Numbered from the stretch's first letter, positions 1-7,662 are shown. The stretch: 33,593 nucleotides of DNA from a bacterium (GCA_021781555.1 JAJXWQ010000039.1:1-33593); one strand, 5' to 3'. Numbers and translations are program-made. The notes: generated by a model from the sequence alone, not told the origin.

Positions 1-980
1 GATCTGCGCTGCAAGGGCTCCCGGCACTGTGGGCTTCGAGGACACCATGGCTCAAGGTTCGCCCGATGAGCTGGCGCGAGCCCGTCATCAAGGAAGCCAG
101 CTCCCTGTTGTGGCCAGCGATCTTGTCGTCGAGCATCGGCACGATCAATGCCTTCATCGGCACCTTCTTCCTGTCGAAGGCGGGCAATGGCGCCATCTCG
201 TCGTGGGCGTACGCCAACGTCATCTACCAGCTCCCCCTCGGCACGCTGCTGTCTTCGCTGCTGGTGCCGCTGTTCCCGCGCCTGACCGCCGCGGCGGCGC
301 GAGAGGATTACCCGGCGCTCCGGGCCCTGCTGGATCGCGGCGTGGCCGTCGTGAGCCTGGTGGCCATTCCCCTGGCGGCCGGACTTTCCGTCCTGGCCAT
401 CCCGATCGTGCGCCTGGCTTTCGACCGCGGCGCCTTCGCCCGTACCCACGCGACGGCGCCCACGGCACTGGTCCTGGCGATCCTGTGCCTCGGCCTGGTG
501 GCGTACGCGCTGCGAGACGTGCTCGTGCGCGTGTTCTATGCCATCAACGACGCCCGGACGCCCCTCCGGGTGAGCCTGATCTCCATCAGCCTCAACGTGG
601 TCCTCAACGCGATCTTCATGTTCGTCTTCAAGCTCGGGCTGGCCGGTATCGCGCTCTCCACCGCGCTGGTGACCTGGGCCAATTTCCTCCAGATCGCCTG
701 GGCGCTCCAGCAGCGGCTCAAGGAGCACGACCCGGTCCACGCCGCCTCGGCCGGCCCCATCCTGTGGTCGGGACGGGCGGACCTTCTCAAGGTCCTGATC
801 GCGGCAGGGGTCGCCGGAGCCCTCGGGCGCTGGCTGGTCCTCTTGCACTGGCCCCATGGCAAGCTCTTCGTGCTCGCCGAGATCCTCGTGGTCAGTGTGG
901 GTGGCCTGCTGGCATACGGGGGGGTCCTCCTGGGGCTCGGTCTACGGCCCGATGGTATATTGAAACGTGCCCGCGCCTAG
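1..980 (+). CDS. murJ: MurJ lipid II flippase, 3' part (5' end outside window)
   Basis: The reading frame is open from base 3 with no stop, so the gene begins before the window; about 325 C-terminal residues are present. MurJ/MviN (MOP superfamily) flips lipid II across the inner membrane for peptidoglycan synthesis. The stretch ending in LPLGTLLSSLLVPLFPRL matches the family's conserved LPLG...LP.LSR segment, and SSSIGTINAFIGTFF before it corresponds to the helix with the family's 'QIN' signature. At least six hydrophobic helices follow, and the tail is short and basic (LKRARA). An internal ATG at 66 could be mistaken for the start, but upstream residues in the same frame still read as MurJ. 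No neighbour is obviously linked to it. Confidence 0.88.
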   Translation, partial: SALQGLPALWASRTPWLKVRPMSWREPVIKEASSLLWPAILSSSIGTINAFIGTFFLSKAGNGAISSWAYANVIYQLPLGTLLSSLLVPLFPRLTAAAAREDYPALRALLDRGVAVVSLVAIPLAAGLSVLAIPIVRLAFDRGAFARTHATAPTALVLAILCLGLVAYALRDVLVRVFYAINDARTPLRVSLISISLNVVLNAIFMFVFKLGLAGIALSTALVTWANFLQIAWALQQRLKEHDPVHAASAGPILWSGRADLLKVLIAAGVAGALGRWLVLLHWPHGKLFVLAEILVVSVGGLLAYGGVLLGLGLRPDGILKRARA

Positions 981-1074
981 CGGGCACCTGGATGGACAAG
1001 GGGTGTCGGAACACGTCCGCTCGGCTCCTGGGCGGCCGCTGCCGGGTTGCTTGGCGATCCCCGAGGATCGCGAG

Positions 1075-1557
1075 ATGAGGGCCATGCCTAAGCTGGTGAG
1101 TGACGATCGCGAGGTCTCGTCTGCGCTGGCGATCGAGTTCTCCCAGGTCGTGTCGCGCTCCGGCCTCTGGCTCCCTTACCGCCTGGAGATCACGGCGGGG
1201 CACCGACGAGCCGCGCTCGAGGATACCGACGGGCAGATCGGTCGGTGCTGGCTGGGTCTGTCGCCCCAAGACGAGCTCGGGCACCTCGTCCGCCGCCTCG
1301 ATACCCTCGTGGCGGGCACGGCGCCGAGACTGCGCTTCGAACCGGCGGAACCCAATTTCTCGCTCGAGATCGAACGGGCTCCCGAGGGCTGGGTCGTGGT
1401 GTGCTGGCTCGATGCGGGTAATCAGATCTCGGACCACTTCACGTGGGACGCAATGGGGGTGCGGTTCTTTACAAATCTCACGGCTCTCGGCGAATTCCGC
1501 GATGCCCTGGCTCGCGAATCCAGCCGATGGTCTAACGGAGCCGCGGAGCGGCGTTAG
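1075..1557 (+). CDS. Unknown protein, about 160 aa, WapI-immunity-like C-terminal half
   Basis: Soluble, acidic protein with no signal peptide or membrane segment. The second half (FEPAEPNFSLEI, then GWVVVCWLDAG, then a Phe-rich strand and ALGEFRDAL) resembles the small beta-rich WapI-type immunity fold (pattern EPsl.l.i...g..v.V.l...f.....L..F...L), but this is only a pattern impression. GAGG at 1062-1065 supports the ATG at 1075; a second ATG at 1084 is an alternative. It lies 46 bp before the DUF4388 gene on the same strand and may be co-transcribed with it. No toxin gene is nearby, so an immunity role is not supported by context. Confidence 0.6.
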   Translation: MRAMPKLVSDDREVSSALAIEFSQVVSRSGLWLPYRLEITAGHRRAALEDTDGQIGRCWLGLSPQDELGHLVRRLDTLVAGTAPRLRFEPAEPNFSLEIERAPEGWVVVCWLDAGNQISDHFTWDAMGVRFFTNLTALGEFRDALARESSRWSNGAAERR

Positions 1558-1603
1558 GCTCCATCCGGGTTGGTCTGGCAAGCGTTATCCCAAACGAGGA
1601 CTC

Positions 1604-2440
1604 ATGAAAATCCTGCTCGAGGGCAACATTTCCTCTATCAGCTTTCCCAATCTCATCCAGCTGCTTCGCATGGAGCAGAAGACGGTCAAGCTCGAGCTGA
1701 CCCGCGTCGAGGTATCGCAATCCGCCGAGATGTACTTTCTCAAGGGCAACCTCAAGTCCGCCACGGTCAACTCGATCCGGGGCGATGACGCGATGTTCCG
1801 GATCACCACGTGGTGGACGACCGGAGAGTTCAAGGTCCTCGCGGTCTCGGACGACGATGTGCCCGATGCCAATGTCACCCGTCCGATCGACTTCCTGCTC
1901 ATCGAGGCCATGCGGCGCATGGACGAAGACCAGGCCTTCCACGGTCTGCTACCCGACCTCACGAGCGCGCTGAGCTTCACCCAGGAGGCCCTCGAGGCCT
2001 TCGAATGGGATCGTTCGGAGCCACCAGAGTGGATCCCCCACTGGATGCGCCGTCTTCCGCGCAGCTTCTCGGTGGCCCAGCTGTTCGACCTTTCGGAGCT
2101 CGGTCACCAGGAAACCTGCAACTCCCTCAAGGCCTTGCTCTACACCAACGGCGCCTTCGCCCACACCGGCGACGACGATCCAGCGTACAAGCCGATCGAA
2201 CGTACGCGGTTCGACTCGTTCGCCCTCATCGTGATGGAATTCGTGGGCTATGACGTGGCCCGCAACCTCGTCGAGACCTCGGTCCAGGAGATGGGGATCG
2301 TCGACATGGAAAACCTGACGTTCGGCCAGATGGTAGACCTGTCCGATCGCCTCGGCATGGCGATCAGTCGAATGGTCGGGTTCGATCAGGGCCAGGACGC
2401 CATGCGCAAGCTCCGGGCCCGCATCACGAGCTTGCTTTAG
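1604..2440 (+). CDS. DUF4388 (PatA-like N-terminal) domain protein
   Basis: 278 aa, cytoplasmic. Residues 1-85 follow the DUF4388 pattern: an LEGNISSISFPNLIQLLRM start, then a 'YFLKGNLKSATV' strand pair (function: a ligand or output module in gliding, chemotaxis-like and heterocyst regulators such as PatA), then a Trp-rich WWTTGEFKV end. The remaining about 190 residues are helical and unassigned, with 'SFSVAQLFDLSELGHQETCNSLKALLYTNGAFAH' arranged like a second, winged-helix-like copy of the module. The start at 1604 is chosen because AAACGAGGA lies just upstream and the domain begins there; the frame is open further upstream but that part overlaps the previous gene. The TAG stop is directly followed by a palindromic repeat. 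Confidence 0.82.
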   Translation: MKILLEGNISSISFPNLIQLLRMEQKTVKLELTRVEVSQSAEMYFLKGNLKSATVNSIRGDDAMFRITTWWTTGEFKVLAVSDDDVPDANVTRPIDFLLIEAMRRMDEDQAFHGLLPDLTSALSFTQEALEAFEWDRSEPPEWIPHWMRRLPRSFSVAQLFDLSELGHQETCNSLKALLYTNGAFAHTGDDDPAYKPIERTRFDSFALIVMEFVGYDVARNLVETSVQEMGIVDMENLTFGQMVDLSDRLGMAISRMVGFDQGQDAMRKLRARITSLL

Positions 2441-2524
2441 AGCCTGGGCGGTTCGAACGAGTCCCTCTGCGCGGTCGCTACGCTGCGCAACCGGGCCCCG
2501 TTTGACTCCTCGGGCCAGGCTCCA
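2441..2524 (+). repeat. Palindromic intergenic repeat, copy 1 (long form)
   Basis: Fills the whole gap between two convergent genes, from the base after one TAG stop to the base before the other stop. Ends are inverted repeats AGCCTGG (2441-2447) and CCAGGCT (2515-2521). Inside are arms TTCGAACGAGTCCC and GGGCCCCGTTTGAC, and a central TGCGC...GCGCA hairpin with the shared core around GGTCGC.ACGCTGCGCAACC. Reference copy for the long form. The position suggests a bidirectional 3'-end structure. Confidence 0.85.
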
Positions 2525-3154
2525 TCACGGGGGGTGCGGGAGCACGAGCACCATCCGGTAGGGGTTTCGCGGCTCCGGAGAGGCGATCACGAGTTCGTGA
2601 TCGGCCACCACGATGGCGATGCGGTAGCGGTACGGCGAGAGCTGAAACTGGACGAGCTGGCCTGTGACCGTCCAACCGTCCGGCAAGAGATCGCTGCGCA
2701 CGAGGAGCTCCACCAGGTCGACCAGGGTGTCGGCCCGGGGATACTCGTTCACGCCCCGGATCGCGCCGTCGAAATAGCCGTCGAGCGCGACCCGCAGCAT
2801 TTCCAGGCGCAGGCGCGCCTGTTCGAGCGGATCGGCACGGGTCGTCAAGGGCGGCAGCGTCACGCCGGGAGGCACCGGCACGACCCAGCGATTTCCCGCC
2901 GAATCGAGCAGCACGCCGTAGCTCCACCCAGGCGGCAAGGGCAACGGCTGTCCGGACCCGGACGAGGCGGCGGAAGGCGAGGCGGCGGGGGTCGGCTCAG
3001 AAACGGCCCGCAGAGAGTTCGACGCGACCGCACGAGCCAGGCCAGGCCCGACCGACACGGAGGCCGACGCCCCAGCCTGCGGACTGGGCGTTGCCGAGGC
3101 AGCGAAGACGACCATGGCCGAGAGCAACCCGAGCATGGCATCCACACTGGGCAA
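2525..3154 (-). CDS. Exported unknown protein, about 205 aa, possibly pseudopilin-like
   Basis: The N-terminus (MLGLLSAMVVFAASATPSPQA) reads as a signal peptide with no strong positive charge, followed by a low-complexity Ser/Ala/Pro stretch to about residue 70. The C-terminal about 115 residues are ordered. The order 'LEMLRVALDGYF', 'NEYPRADTLVDLVELL', 'LLPDGWTV' and beta strands resembles the globular part of type IV pilins/pseudopilins (helix, YP, short segment, strands), but no prepilin peptidase motif or long hydrophobic helix is present. Start is uncertain: TTG at 3154 or ATG at 3136, neither with a good ribosome site. Function unknown. Convergent with the DUF4388 gene. Confidence 0.65.
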   Translation of the reverse strand: MPSVDAMLGLLSAMVVFAASATPSPQAGASASVSVGPGLARAVASNSLRAVSEPTPAASPSAASSGSGQPLPLPPGWSYGVLLDSAGNRWVVPVPPGVTLPPLTTRADPLEQARLRLEMLRVALDGYFDGAIRGVNEYPRADTLVDLVELLVRSDLLPDGWTVTGQLVQFQLSPYRYRIAIVVADHELVIASPEPRNPYRMVLVLPHPP

Positions 3155-3169
3155 TGCCGCCGCACCCGC

Positions 3170-3188
3170 ATAGGGCCTGACGCCCTAT
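3170..3188. promoter_or_regulatory. Inverted repeat upstream of the exported protein gene
   Basis: ATAGGGC and GCCCTAT are perfect 7-bp arms around CTGAC. The site lies 16-34 bp upstream of the TTG start at 3154. It could be an operator. On the + strand it is followed by AGG and five Ts, so it also looks like a weak + strand terminator, although no + strand gene ends close by. Confidence 0.4.
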
Positions 3189-3190
3189 AG

Positions 3191-3237
3191 GTTTTTCAAT
3201 TTGAACGGGCCCGGTTTGACTCACCGGGCCCGGAGCC
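3191..3237 (+). repeat. Palindromic intergenic repeat, copy 2 (short form)
   Basis: TTTGAACGGGCCCGGTTTGA joined directly to CTCACCGGGCCCGG: the outer arms of the family without the inner TGCGC hairpin segment. Located between the permease gene (stop at 3301, - strand) and the next gene on that strand. Confidence 0.75.
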
Positions 3238-3300
3238 CAACCAGGCGAAAGCGCCCTGACTTTGTTGCCGCACCCAGGCAGTGGGCCAGCGTCTACTTCC

Positions 3301-4860
3301 TCAGGATTGCCCGCCAGCTGGAGTCGACTCCCGCAAGGCCTGAACGCGGCTGTGATGACGGCCATAACCGAAGTAAATGACCAGTCCGATGACGAGCCAG
3401 ACGACCAGACGGATCCAGGTGGCAAGGGGCAAGGCCGCCATCATCAAGAGAGACACCGTGATGGCGAGGATCGGGACGAGGGGGACCAGCGGAGTGCGGA
3501 ACGGTCGCGGCAAATCCGGCCGGCGAACGCGCAGGATCCAGACCCCGGCGCTGACGATGACGAAGGCCAGGAGGGTTCCGATGGAAACCAGCTCCCCCAG
3601 CACGGAGATCGGGTAGAGGGCAGCCAGGACGGCAACGACGGATCCCACCACGATCGTCGACAGGAAGGGCGTGCGGAAACGGGGGTGGATGGCTCCGGCC
3701 CAGCGGGGGAGCAGGCCATCCCGGGACATGGCGAAGAAGATGCGAGACTGCCCGAGGAGCAGGACGATCATGACGCTGAACAGGCCGAGCACGGCCCCGG
3801 ATTTGACGAGGAAGGCTCCCCACTGGACGCCCGTGGCGTCGATTCCGACTGCCACCGGGGCCGCGACATCGAGGGCCGAGTAGTTGACGATGCCCGTCAG
3901 CAGGCCCGAGACGGCGATGTAGAGGAGAGTACAGATGACCAGGGATCCGAGGATGCCCCAGGGCATGTCGCGCTGTGGATTCTTGGCCTCCTGCGACGCC
4001 GTCGAAACCGCGTCGAAGCCGATGTAAGCGAAGAAGATGACGGCGGCAGCGCGGGCGACTCCGCTCCAGCCGAACTTGCCGAACTGACCGGCATTGGGCG
4101 GGATGAAGGGATGCCAGTTGGCGGCCACGATGGCGGGGTGATGAAAAGCGAACGCCGCGGCAATGGCGATGAACGCCAGGACGATGGCCACCTTCAGCAC
4201 GACGATGGCCGACGTGACGTTGGCCGACTCGCGGATCCCGAGGATCAAGAGCGCCGAGACGGCGGCGATGCCGACCACAGCCACCAGGTCGAAGAGGCCG
4301 GTCGCGTGCGGCAACGTGGCGGGGTCGATGCCCAGTCGGTGCAGGGTGGGCAGCAACGTGCTCAACACCTCCCAGCGGTGGTCGTACAGCACCATGACGG
4401 TGCCGGGCGTGGCGATCAACTGCGGCGGAATGAGGATGCCCCTATCCTGCAGAAAACTCACGACGTACCCGCTCCACCCGCTCGCCACCGTCGACGCCCC
4501 GAGTGCGTACTCGAGGATGAGATCCCAGCCGATGATCCACGCGACGAGTTCGCCCAGCGTGGCGTAGCCATAGGTATACGCGGACCCAGCCAGCGGGATC
4601 AGCGCCGCGAACTCGGCGTAAGAAAGGCCGGCCAGAGCGCTCGCCAGGCCGGCGATGACGAACGACAGGACGATGGCGGGTCCGGCGTACCGAGCTGCGG
4701 CCTCGCCCGTGAGCACGAAGATGCCCGCACCGATGATGCCCCCGACGCCCAACGTGATCAGGTTGATCGGCCCCAGGGCGCGCCTGAGCGAGTGCTCGCC
4801 GGTCTCGCCGGCTTCGTTCCGCAGGACATCCAGGGGTTTGGTTGCAAATAGATCGGGCAT
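3301..4860 (-). CDS. APC-family amino acid permease (cationic amino acid transporter type)
   Basis: 519 aa, 12 or more hydrophobic helices. The start is the classic APC pattern: a short cytoplasmic N-terminus with LRRALGPINLITLGVGGIIG, then GAGIFVLTGEAA (helix 1 unwound GxGIF substrate-binding motif), then 'YAEFAALIPLAGSAYTYGYATLGELVAWIIGWDLILEYALG', typical of the CAT/YfnA-like branch that takes up basic or branched amino acids by proton symport. 'FFAYIGFDAVSTASQEAKNPQRDMPWGI' is the conserved helix 6-7 segment. Length is normal for the branch. No Shine-Dalgarno sequence precedes the ATG, but a promoter-like pair lies 11 nt upstream. The exact substrate cannot be read from sequence. Confidence 0.92.
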   Translation of the reverse strand: MPDLFATKPLDVLRNEAGETGEHSLRRALGPINLITLGVGGIIGAGIFVLTGEAAARYAGPAIVLSFVIAGLASALAGLSYAEFAALIPLAGSAYTYGYATLGELVAWIIGWDLILEYALGASTVASGWSGYVVSFLQDRGILIPPQLIATPGTVMVLYDHRWEVLSTLLPTLHRLGIDPATLPHATGLFDLVAVVGIAAVSALLILGIRESANVTSAIVVLKVAIVLAFIAIAAAFAFHHPAIVAANWHPFIPPNAGQFGKFGWSGVARAAAVIFFAYIGFDAVSTASQEAKNPQRDMPWGILGSLVICTLLYIAVSGLLTGIVNYSALDVAAPVAVGIDATGVQWGAFLVKSGAVLGLFSVMIVLLLGQSRIFFAMSRDGLLPRWAGAIHPRFRTPFLSTIVVGSVVAVLAALYPISVLGELVSIGTLLAFVIVSAGVWILRVRRPDLPRPFRTPLVPLVPILAITVSLLMMAALPLATWIRLVVWLVIGLVIYFGYGRHHSRVQALRESTPAGGQS

Positions 4861-4871
4861 TCTGGGGAGAA

Positions 4872-4900
4872 ACGCTAGCAGAACTCAAGTTCCCCAGCAA
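4872..4900 (-). promoter_or_regulatory. Likely promoter of the permease gene
   Basis: On the - strand: TTGCTG (4895-4900), 17-nt spacer, TAGCGT (4872-4877), then 11 nt to the ATG at 4860. Predicted leader is only a few bases and no ribosome site is visible. Confidence 0.5.
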
Positions 4901-4943
4901 GGTCCAGGGCCCGTGCAAACCGCCGGCGAGGGCGCGGCCGTTG

Positions 4944-4952
4944 TGATAGTCT
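4944..4952 (+). promoter_or_regulatory. Extended -10 promoter, leaderless geometry
   Basis: TGATAGTCT is an extended -10 (TGn plus TAGTCT) exactly 6 nt before the ATG at 4959. No -35 or Shine-Dalgarno sequence is evident. Confidence 0.5.
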
Positions 4953-4958
4953 ACGAGC

Positions 4959-5516
4959 ATGCACTCGACGAATCGCACTCTGGCCTGGCGCGTGGCTCTT
5001 GCAACGGTATTCCTGCTGGGGGGGGCCCTTTCCGTCGGGGCCCGTCCGGAGGCAAGCCGTCCGGCCCGGCCCCGACTCGCCAAGGCGGCCCTGCCGGCCC
5101 CGCCGCCCTGGCCGCGACCGACCGGCACCCTCATGCGCATCCACGCCGCCGGCCTGCAAGCGGGGCGTGCTGAGGGCACCGTGCTCCACATCCACCAGCA
5201 CCTCGACGTCTTCTACAATGGCCGGCGCGTCGTCGTTCCAGCAGGTATCGGCCTCGGGGCGGGTTTCTACTCCGAGGTCCACACCCACACCACCAGCGGG
5301 GAGATCCACGTGGAGAGCCCCGTCGTGCGAACCTTCACCCTGGGGGAGTTCTTCACCGAGTGGGGCGTCCCGCTCAAGGGCGCCAGGGTGTACGTGAACG
5401 GCCGCAAGGCGCCGGATCCTCAGGCCGTCGTCCTGCGCGACAAGGAGGAGATCGCCGTGGTCTTCGGCAAGCCGCCGGCGATCCTTCCCCGCGTCTATCC
5501 TGGCTACCGCCTGTAG
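4959..5516 (+). CDS. Exported His-rich conserved protein
   Basis: 185 aa. Signal peptide at residues 1-28 (basic start, hydrophobic VALATVFLLGGALSVGA), a Pro/Ala/Arg-rich spacer to about residue 55, then one compact domain. The domain has HIHQHLDVF (His77, 79, 81), the strand 'VVVPAGIG', VHTHTTSGEIHVESP (His108, 110, 117) and FTLGEFFTEWGV. I recognise this layout from a conserved extracytoplasmic family in Actinobacteria and related groups, sometimes beside thioredoxin-like or copper-handling genes. The clustered histidines suggest metal binding. Function is not established; the metal role is inference. Convergent with the zinc-ribbon gene 34 bp away. Confidence 0.75.
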   Translation: MHSTNRTLAWRVALATVFLLGGALSVGARPEASRPARPRLAKAALPAPPPWPRPTGTLMRIHAAGLQAGRAEGTVLHIHQHLDVFYNGRRVVVPAGIGLGAGFYSEVHTHTTSGEIHVESPVVRTFTLGEFFTEWGVPLKGARVYVNGRKAPDPQAVVLRDKEEIAVVFGKPPAILPRVYPGYRL

Positions 5517-5550
5517 GCCGTTCCGGGGAGTCCCTCGGGATACCGCGGTT

Positions 5551-6120
5551 CTAGCCGCGCTGCTTCCAGTAGACCCGGACGAACTCCTCGTCCGGGATGA
5601 AGCGGATATCCAACTCGCCGCCGAGATCCCGCTGGATCGCCTTCCCGATGGTCTCGGCAAGCCACTGGCTCGTGGTCTCGATCTCCATCTTGGTCCCCGC
5701 GGTGTGCCAGGACACGACCCGGTGCACCGGATCATCCCGGCGCGAGTCTTCCAGGATGTTGTAGACGAGGTTCCGGATCTCGTCCTCCTGCCCGCGCACG
5801 GCCTGGCCTTCGAGCCGGACCCAGCCGTCGACCCGGCCCGCACGCACGCGAGCGCAGCCCGGGCACAGCGTAGGCTCGATGGCGCGGCCGGCGGCATTCC
5901 GGATCCGGGCGATCGTCTCGGGATCCGTAACCCAGCGCTTTTCCGCCGAGACCGCAGCGCAGGCTGAGCAGACGCGCACCGCCCCTGGGGTCCGCTTGCG
6001 CACCCGCTTGCGGCGCTCGGTATCGGTCCGATCGCGCCCGATCTGGCCGGTCATGTCCAGGGCGTCGGACCGCCGGTTCCAGCTGGACCGGGGCCGGGTG
6101 GAGATGTTCTTGCCAGACAT
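5551..6120 (-). CDS. BCAM0308-family zinc-ribbon protein
   Basis: 189 aa, basic N-terminus. Two CxxC pairs (Cys51/54 in VCSACAAVSAEKRW and Cys86/89 in LCPGCARV) form a probable zinc ribbon. They are followed by 'GWVRLEGQAVRGQEDEIRNLVYN', VHRVVSWH and TSQWLAETIGKAIQ, ending FVRVYWKQRG. This order (C..C-RW, CPaC, G.v.L.G, N.E, T..LA..iG.A, vRv.W.R) is that of the BCAM0308 family, distantly like the NMD3 N-terminus. Its role is not established. The start is decided by GGGGAGGA just upstream of the ATG at 6120; the frame also runs upstream through a repeat, which is not coding. Confidence 0.82.
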   Translation of the reverse strand: MSGKNISTRPRSSWNRRSDALDMTGQIGRDRTDTERRKRVRKRTPGAVRVCSACAAVSAEKRWVTDPETIARIRNAAGRAIEPTLCPGCARVRAGRVDGWVRLEGQAVRGQEDEIRNLVYNILEDSRRDDPVHRVVSWHTAGTKMEIETTSQWLAETIGKAIQRDLGGELDIRFIPDEEFVRVYWKQRG

Positions 6121-6184
6121 GCAATCCTCCCCTCTGTGGCCGGGATATCCCGACCCGGGACGCGGGAACGAGACGCCGGCTGTA

Positions 6185-6237
6185 CCTTTTGCCGTTTGAA
6201 CGGGTCCCGTTTGACTCCTCGGGCCCGATCCAGGCAA
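6185..6237 (+). repeat. Palindromic intergenic repeat, copy 3 (short form)
   Basis: CCTTTTGCCGTTTGAACGGG, then TCCC fused directly to GTTTGACTCCTCGGGCCCGA. The inner hairpin of the long form is cleanly absent. Lies 15 bp downstream of the small CxxC gene (- strand) and 64 bp upstream of the zinc-ribbon gene. Confidence 0.8.
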
Positions 6238-6252
6238 CCGCGGTCACCGTGG

Positions 6253-6519
6253 CTAGCCATCCGGCGTCTTGCGCAAGCTGTAGCCCAGATGCCGCACGCG
6301 GTCGTGGATCTCCTTCGAGCCCACGACTGCAGCCACGAACTTGACGACGACGGTTCCCCACACGTCGTCTGGACCGTCGAGCCGCTCCGGAGGCGGCTGG
6401 ATGTGAACCGCCACGACCCCATCTACAGCTGACAGCCCGTCGAAGAGACGCCGCGCGCAGTAGTTGCATGCCAGCTCCTCGACATCGAATCGGATCTCGT
6501 TCATCTTGCTCGCGATCAT
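6253..6519 (-). CDS. Small HMA-like CxxC protein
   Basis: 88 aa. FDVEELACNYCARRLFDGLS has a CxxC at residues 18-21 at the start of a helix. It is followed by 'VDGVVAVHIQPP', a strand 'TVVVKFVA' and the helix 'KEIHDRVRHLGYSL', the beta-alpha-beta-beta-alpha-beta order of heavy-metal-associated (HMA) domains. The loop between strands 2 and 3 is longer than usual. A metal or redox role is inference. Its ATG overlaps the stop of the upstream ROK kinase (ATGA), and GGGGGAGA lies about 8 nt upstream, so the two genes are translationally coupled. Confidence 0.7.
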   Translation of the reverse strand: MIASKMNEIRFDVEELACNYCARRLFDGLSAVDGVVAVHIQPPPERLDGPDDVWGTVVVKFVAAVVGSKEIHDRVRHLGYSLRKTPDG

Positions 6520-7520
6520 CGGCCTGTCTCCCCCCCTCCACGGGTTCCACCCAACGCTCCGGATTCAGTGGCCAGGCGCCCGGCGGTCCTGGCCAGGAGC
6601 ACGGCGCCGATGATCGGAGCTTCGCGGCCGAATTCGGCGGGAGCCACCTCGTGGGGACATTCCATGCCCCAGTCTCCATGGCGCCGGACGACCTCGCGCA
6701 CCCGGGCCGGCAGGGTCGGGATCGCCCGGACCACGCCTCCCCCCAGGACGACGCGGTCCGGATCGAGAAGCGTGACCGCGTTGGCGATCACCAGACCAAG
6801 GGCGTCGGCGCTCTCCGCGATCGCCCGCAATGCCAGGGAATCCCCCGCGCTCTCGGCGCGCCCGATCTCCTCGGCCGTGACCCCGCCGCCGGCCGTCATC
6901 TGGATCTCCGACGGTTCACCGGCCAGCAAGGCCCGCATGACCCGATGACACAGCGCCGGCCCCGACGCGATCTCCTCCAAGCGGCCCCGGCGCTGGCCGA
7001 AGCCGTTGGTCCCCCCGACCGGGAGAAAGACCCGCCCTAGCTGGCCGGCGGCGAAGTGGCGCCCCTCGTACAGCCTGCCGTCCAGGACGAGGCCGGCCCC
7101 GACCCCCGTTCCGACGTACACGCCGAGCAGCGACTCGGCCCCTTTTCCCGCACCTTGCTGCCACTCGGCGACGGTCGCCAGACCGTTGTCGTTGCCGATG
7201 AAGACATCCCACGGCAGCCGGGCCCTCAGCTCGTCCCGCAAGCGGACACCGTGCCATCCCAGTGCGGGAGAGGCTTTGACGGTGCCGGTCTGGCGGTCGA
7301 CAACCCCGAATACCGCCACGCCGACCCCCAGGACCGAGGCCGGCGGGATGTCCCGGGCCACGCGACGGGCGATCGCCGCCATGGCGTCCACGGTCCGACC
7401 CACCTCCCAAGGCGCCGCTACCGGCTCGCGCTCCAGTCGGATCACGCGACCGTCCGTGTCGGTGAGGCCGGCCGAGAGCTTCGTGCCGCCGAGGTCGATG
7501 CCGATCAGGTGGTATGCCAT
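6516..7520 (-). CDS. ROK-family sugar kinase, zinc-site variant
   Basis: 334 aa, cytoplasmic. The N-terminal phosphate-binding motif IGIDLGGTKLSAGL is intact, as are the catalytic region 'FIGNDNGLATVAEW' (Asp of the ND pair) and the second phosphate motif 'YVGTGVGAGLVLDG'. ROK kinases phosphorylate glucose or related hexoses (glucokinase, N-acetylmannosamine kinase, fructokinase). Here the family's AGE.GH and CxCGxxGCxE zinc motif reads AAGQLGRVF and 'NGFGQRRGRLEEIASG': all zinc-ligand cysteines and the histidine are missing, and the sugar-binding Glu is Gln. No HTH is present, so it is not a ROK repressor. Substrate unknown; it may have changed specificity. Coupled to the CxxC protein by a 4-bp overlap. 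Confidence 0.85.
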   Translation of the reverse strand: MAYHLIGIDLGGTKLSAGLTDTDGRVIRLEREPVAAPWEVGRTVDAMAAIARRVARDIPPASVLGVGVAVFGVVDRQTGTVKASPALGWHGVRLRDELRARLPWDVFIGNDNGLATVAEWQQGAGKGAESLLGVYVGTGVGAGLVLDGRLYEGRHFAAGQLGRVFLPVGGTNGFGQRRGRLEEIASGPALCHRVMRALLAGEPSEIQMTAGGGVTAEEIGRAESAGDSLALRAIAESADALGLVIANAVTLLDPDRVVLGGGVVRAIPTLPARVREVVRRHGDWGMECPHEVAPAEFGREAPIIGAVLLARTAGRLATESGALGGTRGGGETGR

Positions 7521-7587
7521 CTTCCGAAACTTTTCGTTACAATCCTCTCACCCGCCGGAGGTCCTCACAACGCCTGGAAGCTGGCCT

Positions 7588-7662
7588 CGGCGCGGTCGCC
7601 TTGCCGCGCAACCGGGCCCCGTTTGACTCATCGGGCTCGATCCGATCCAGGCCGGGAGCACT
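7588..7662 (+). repeat. Palindromic intergenic repeat, copy 4 (long form, left arm lost)
   Basis: GCGCGGTCGCCTTGCCGCGC, AACCGGGCCCCGTTTGACTC, ATCGGGCTCGATCC and GGGAGCACT, ending immediately at the TAG stop (7663-7665, - strand) of the DUF5335 gene. The GTTTGAACGGG arm is not recognisable on the left. Confidence 0.78.

Noticed and set aside
1075-1557. Toxin-immunity pair based on the WapI-like pattern
   Set aside because: No toxin gene is adjacent and the similarity is weak.
3262-4851. Long + strand reading frame of 529 codons opposite the permease
   Set aside because: Product is low-complexity Asp/Glu/Arg/Gly; the opposite strand encodes a clear APC permease. Antisense shadow in GC-rich DNA.
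6121-6237. Upstream extension of the zinc-ribbon gene through a repeat
   Set aside because: A strong ribosome site and the family N-terminus place the start at 6120.
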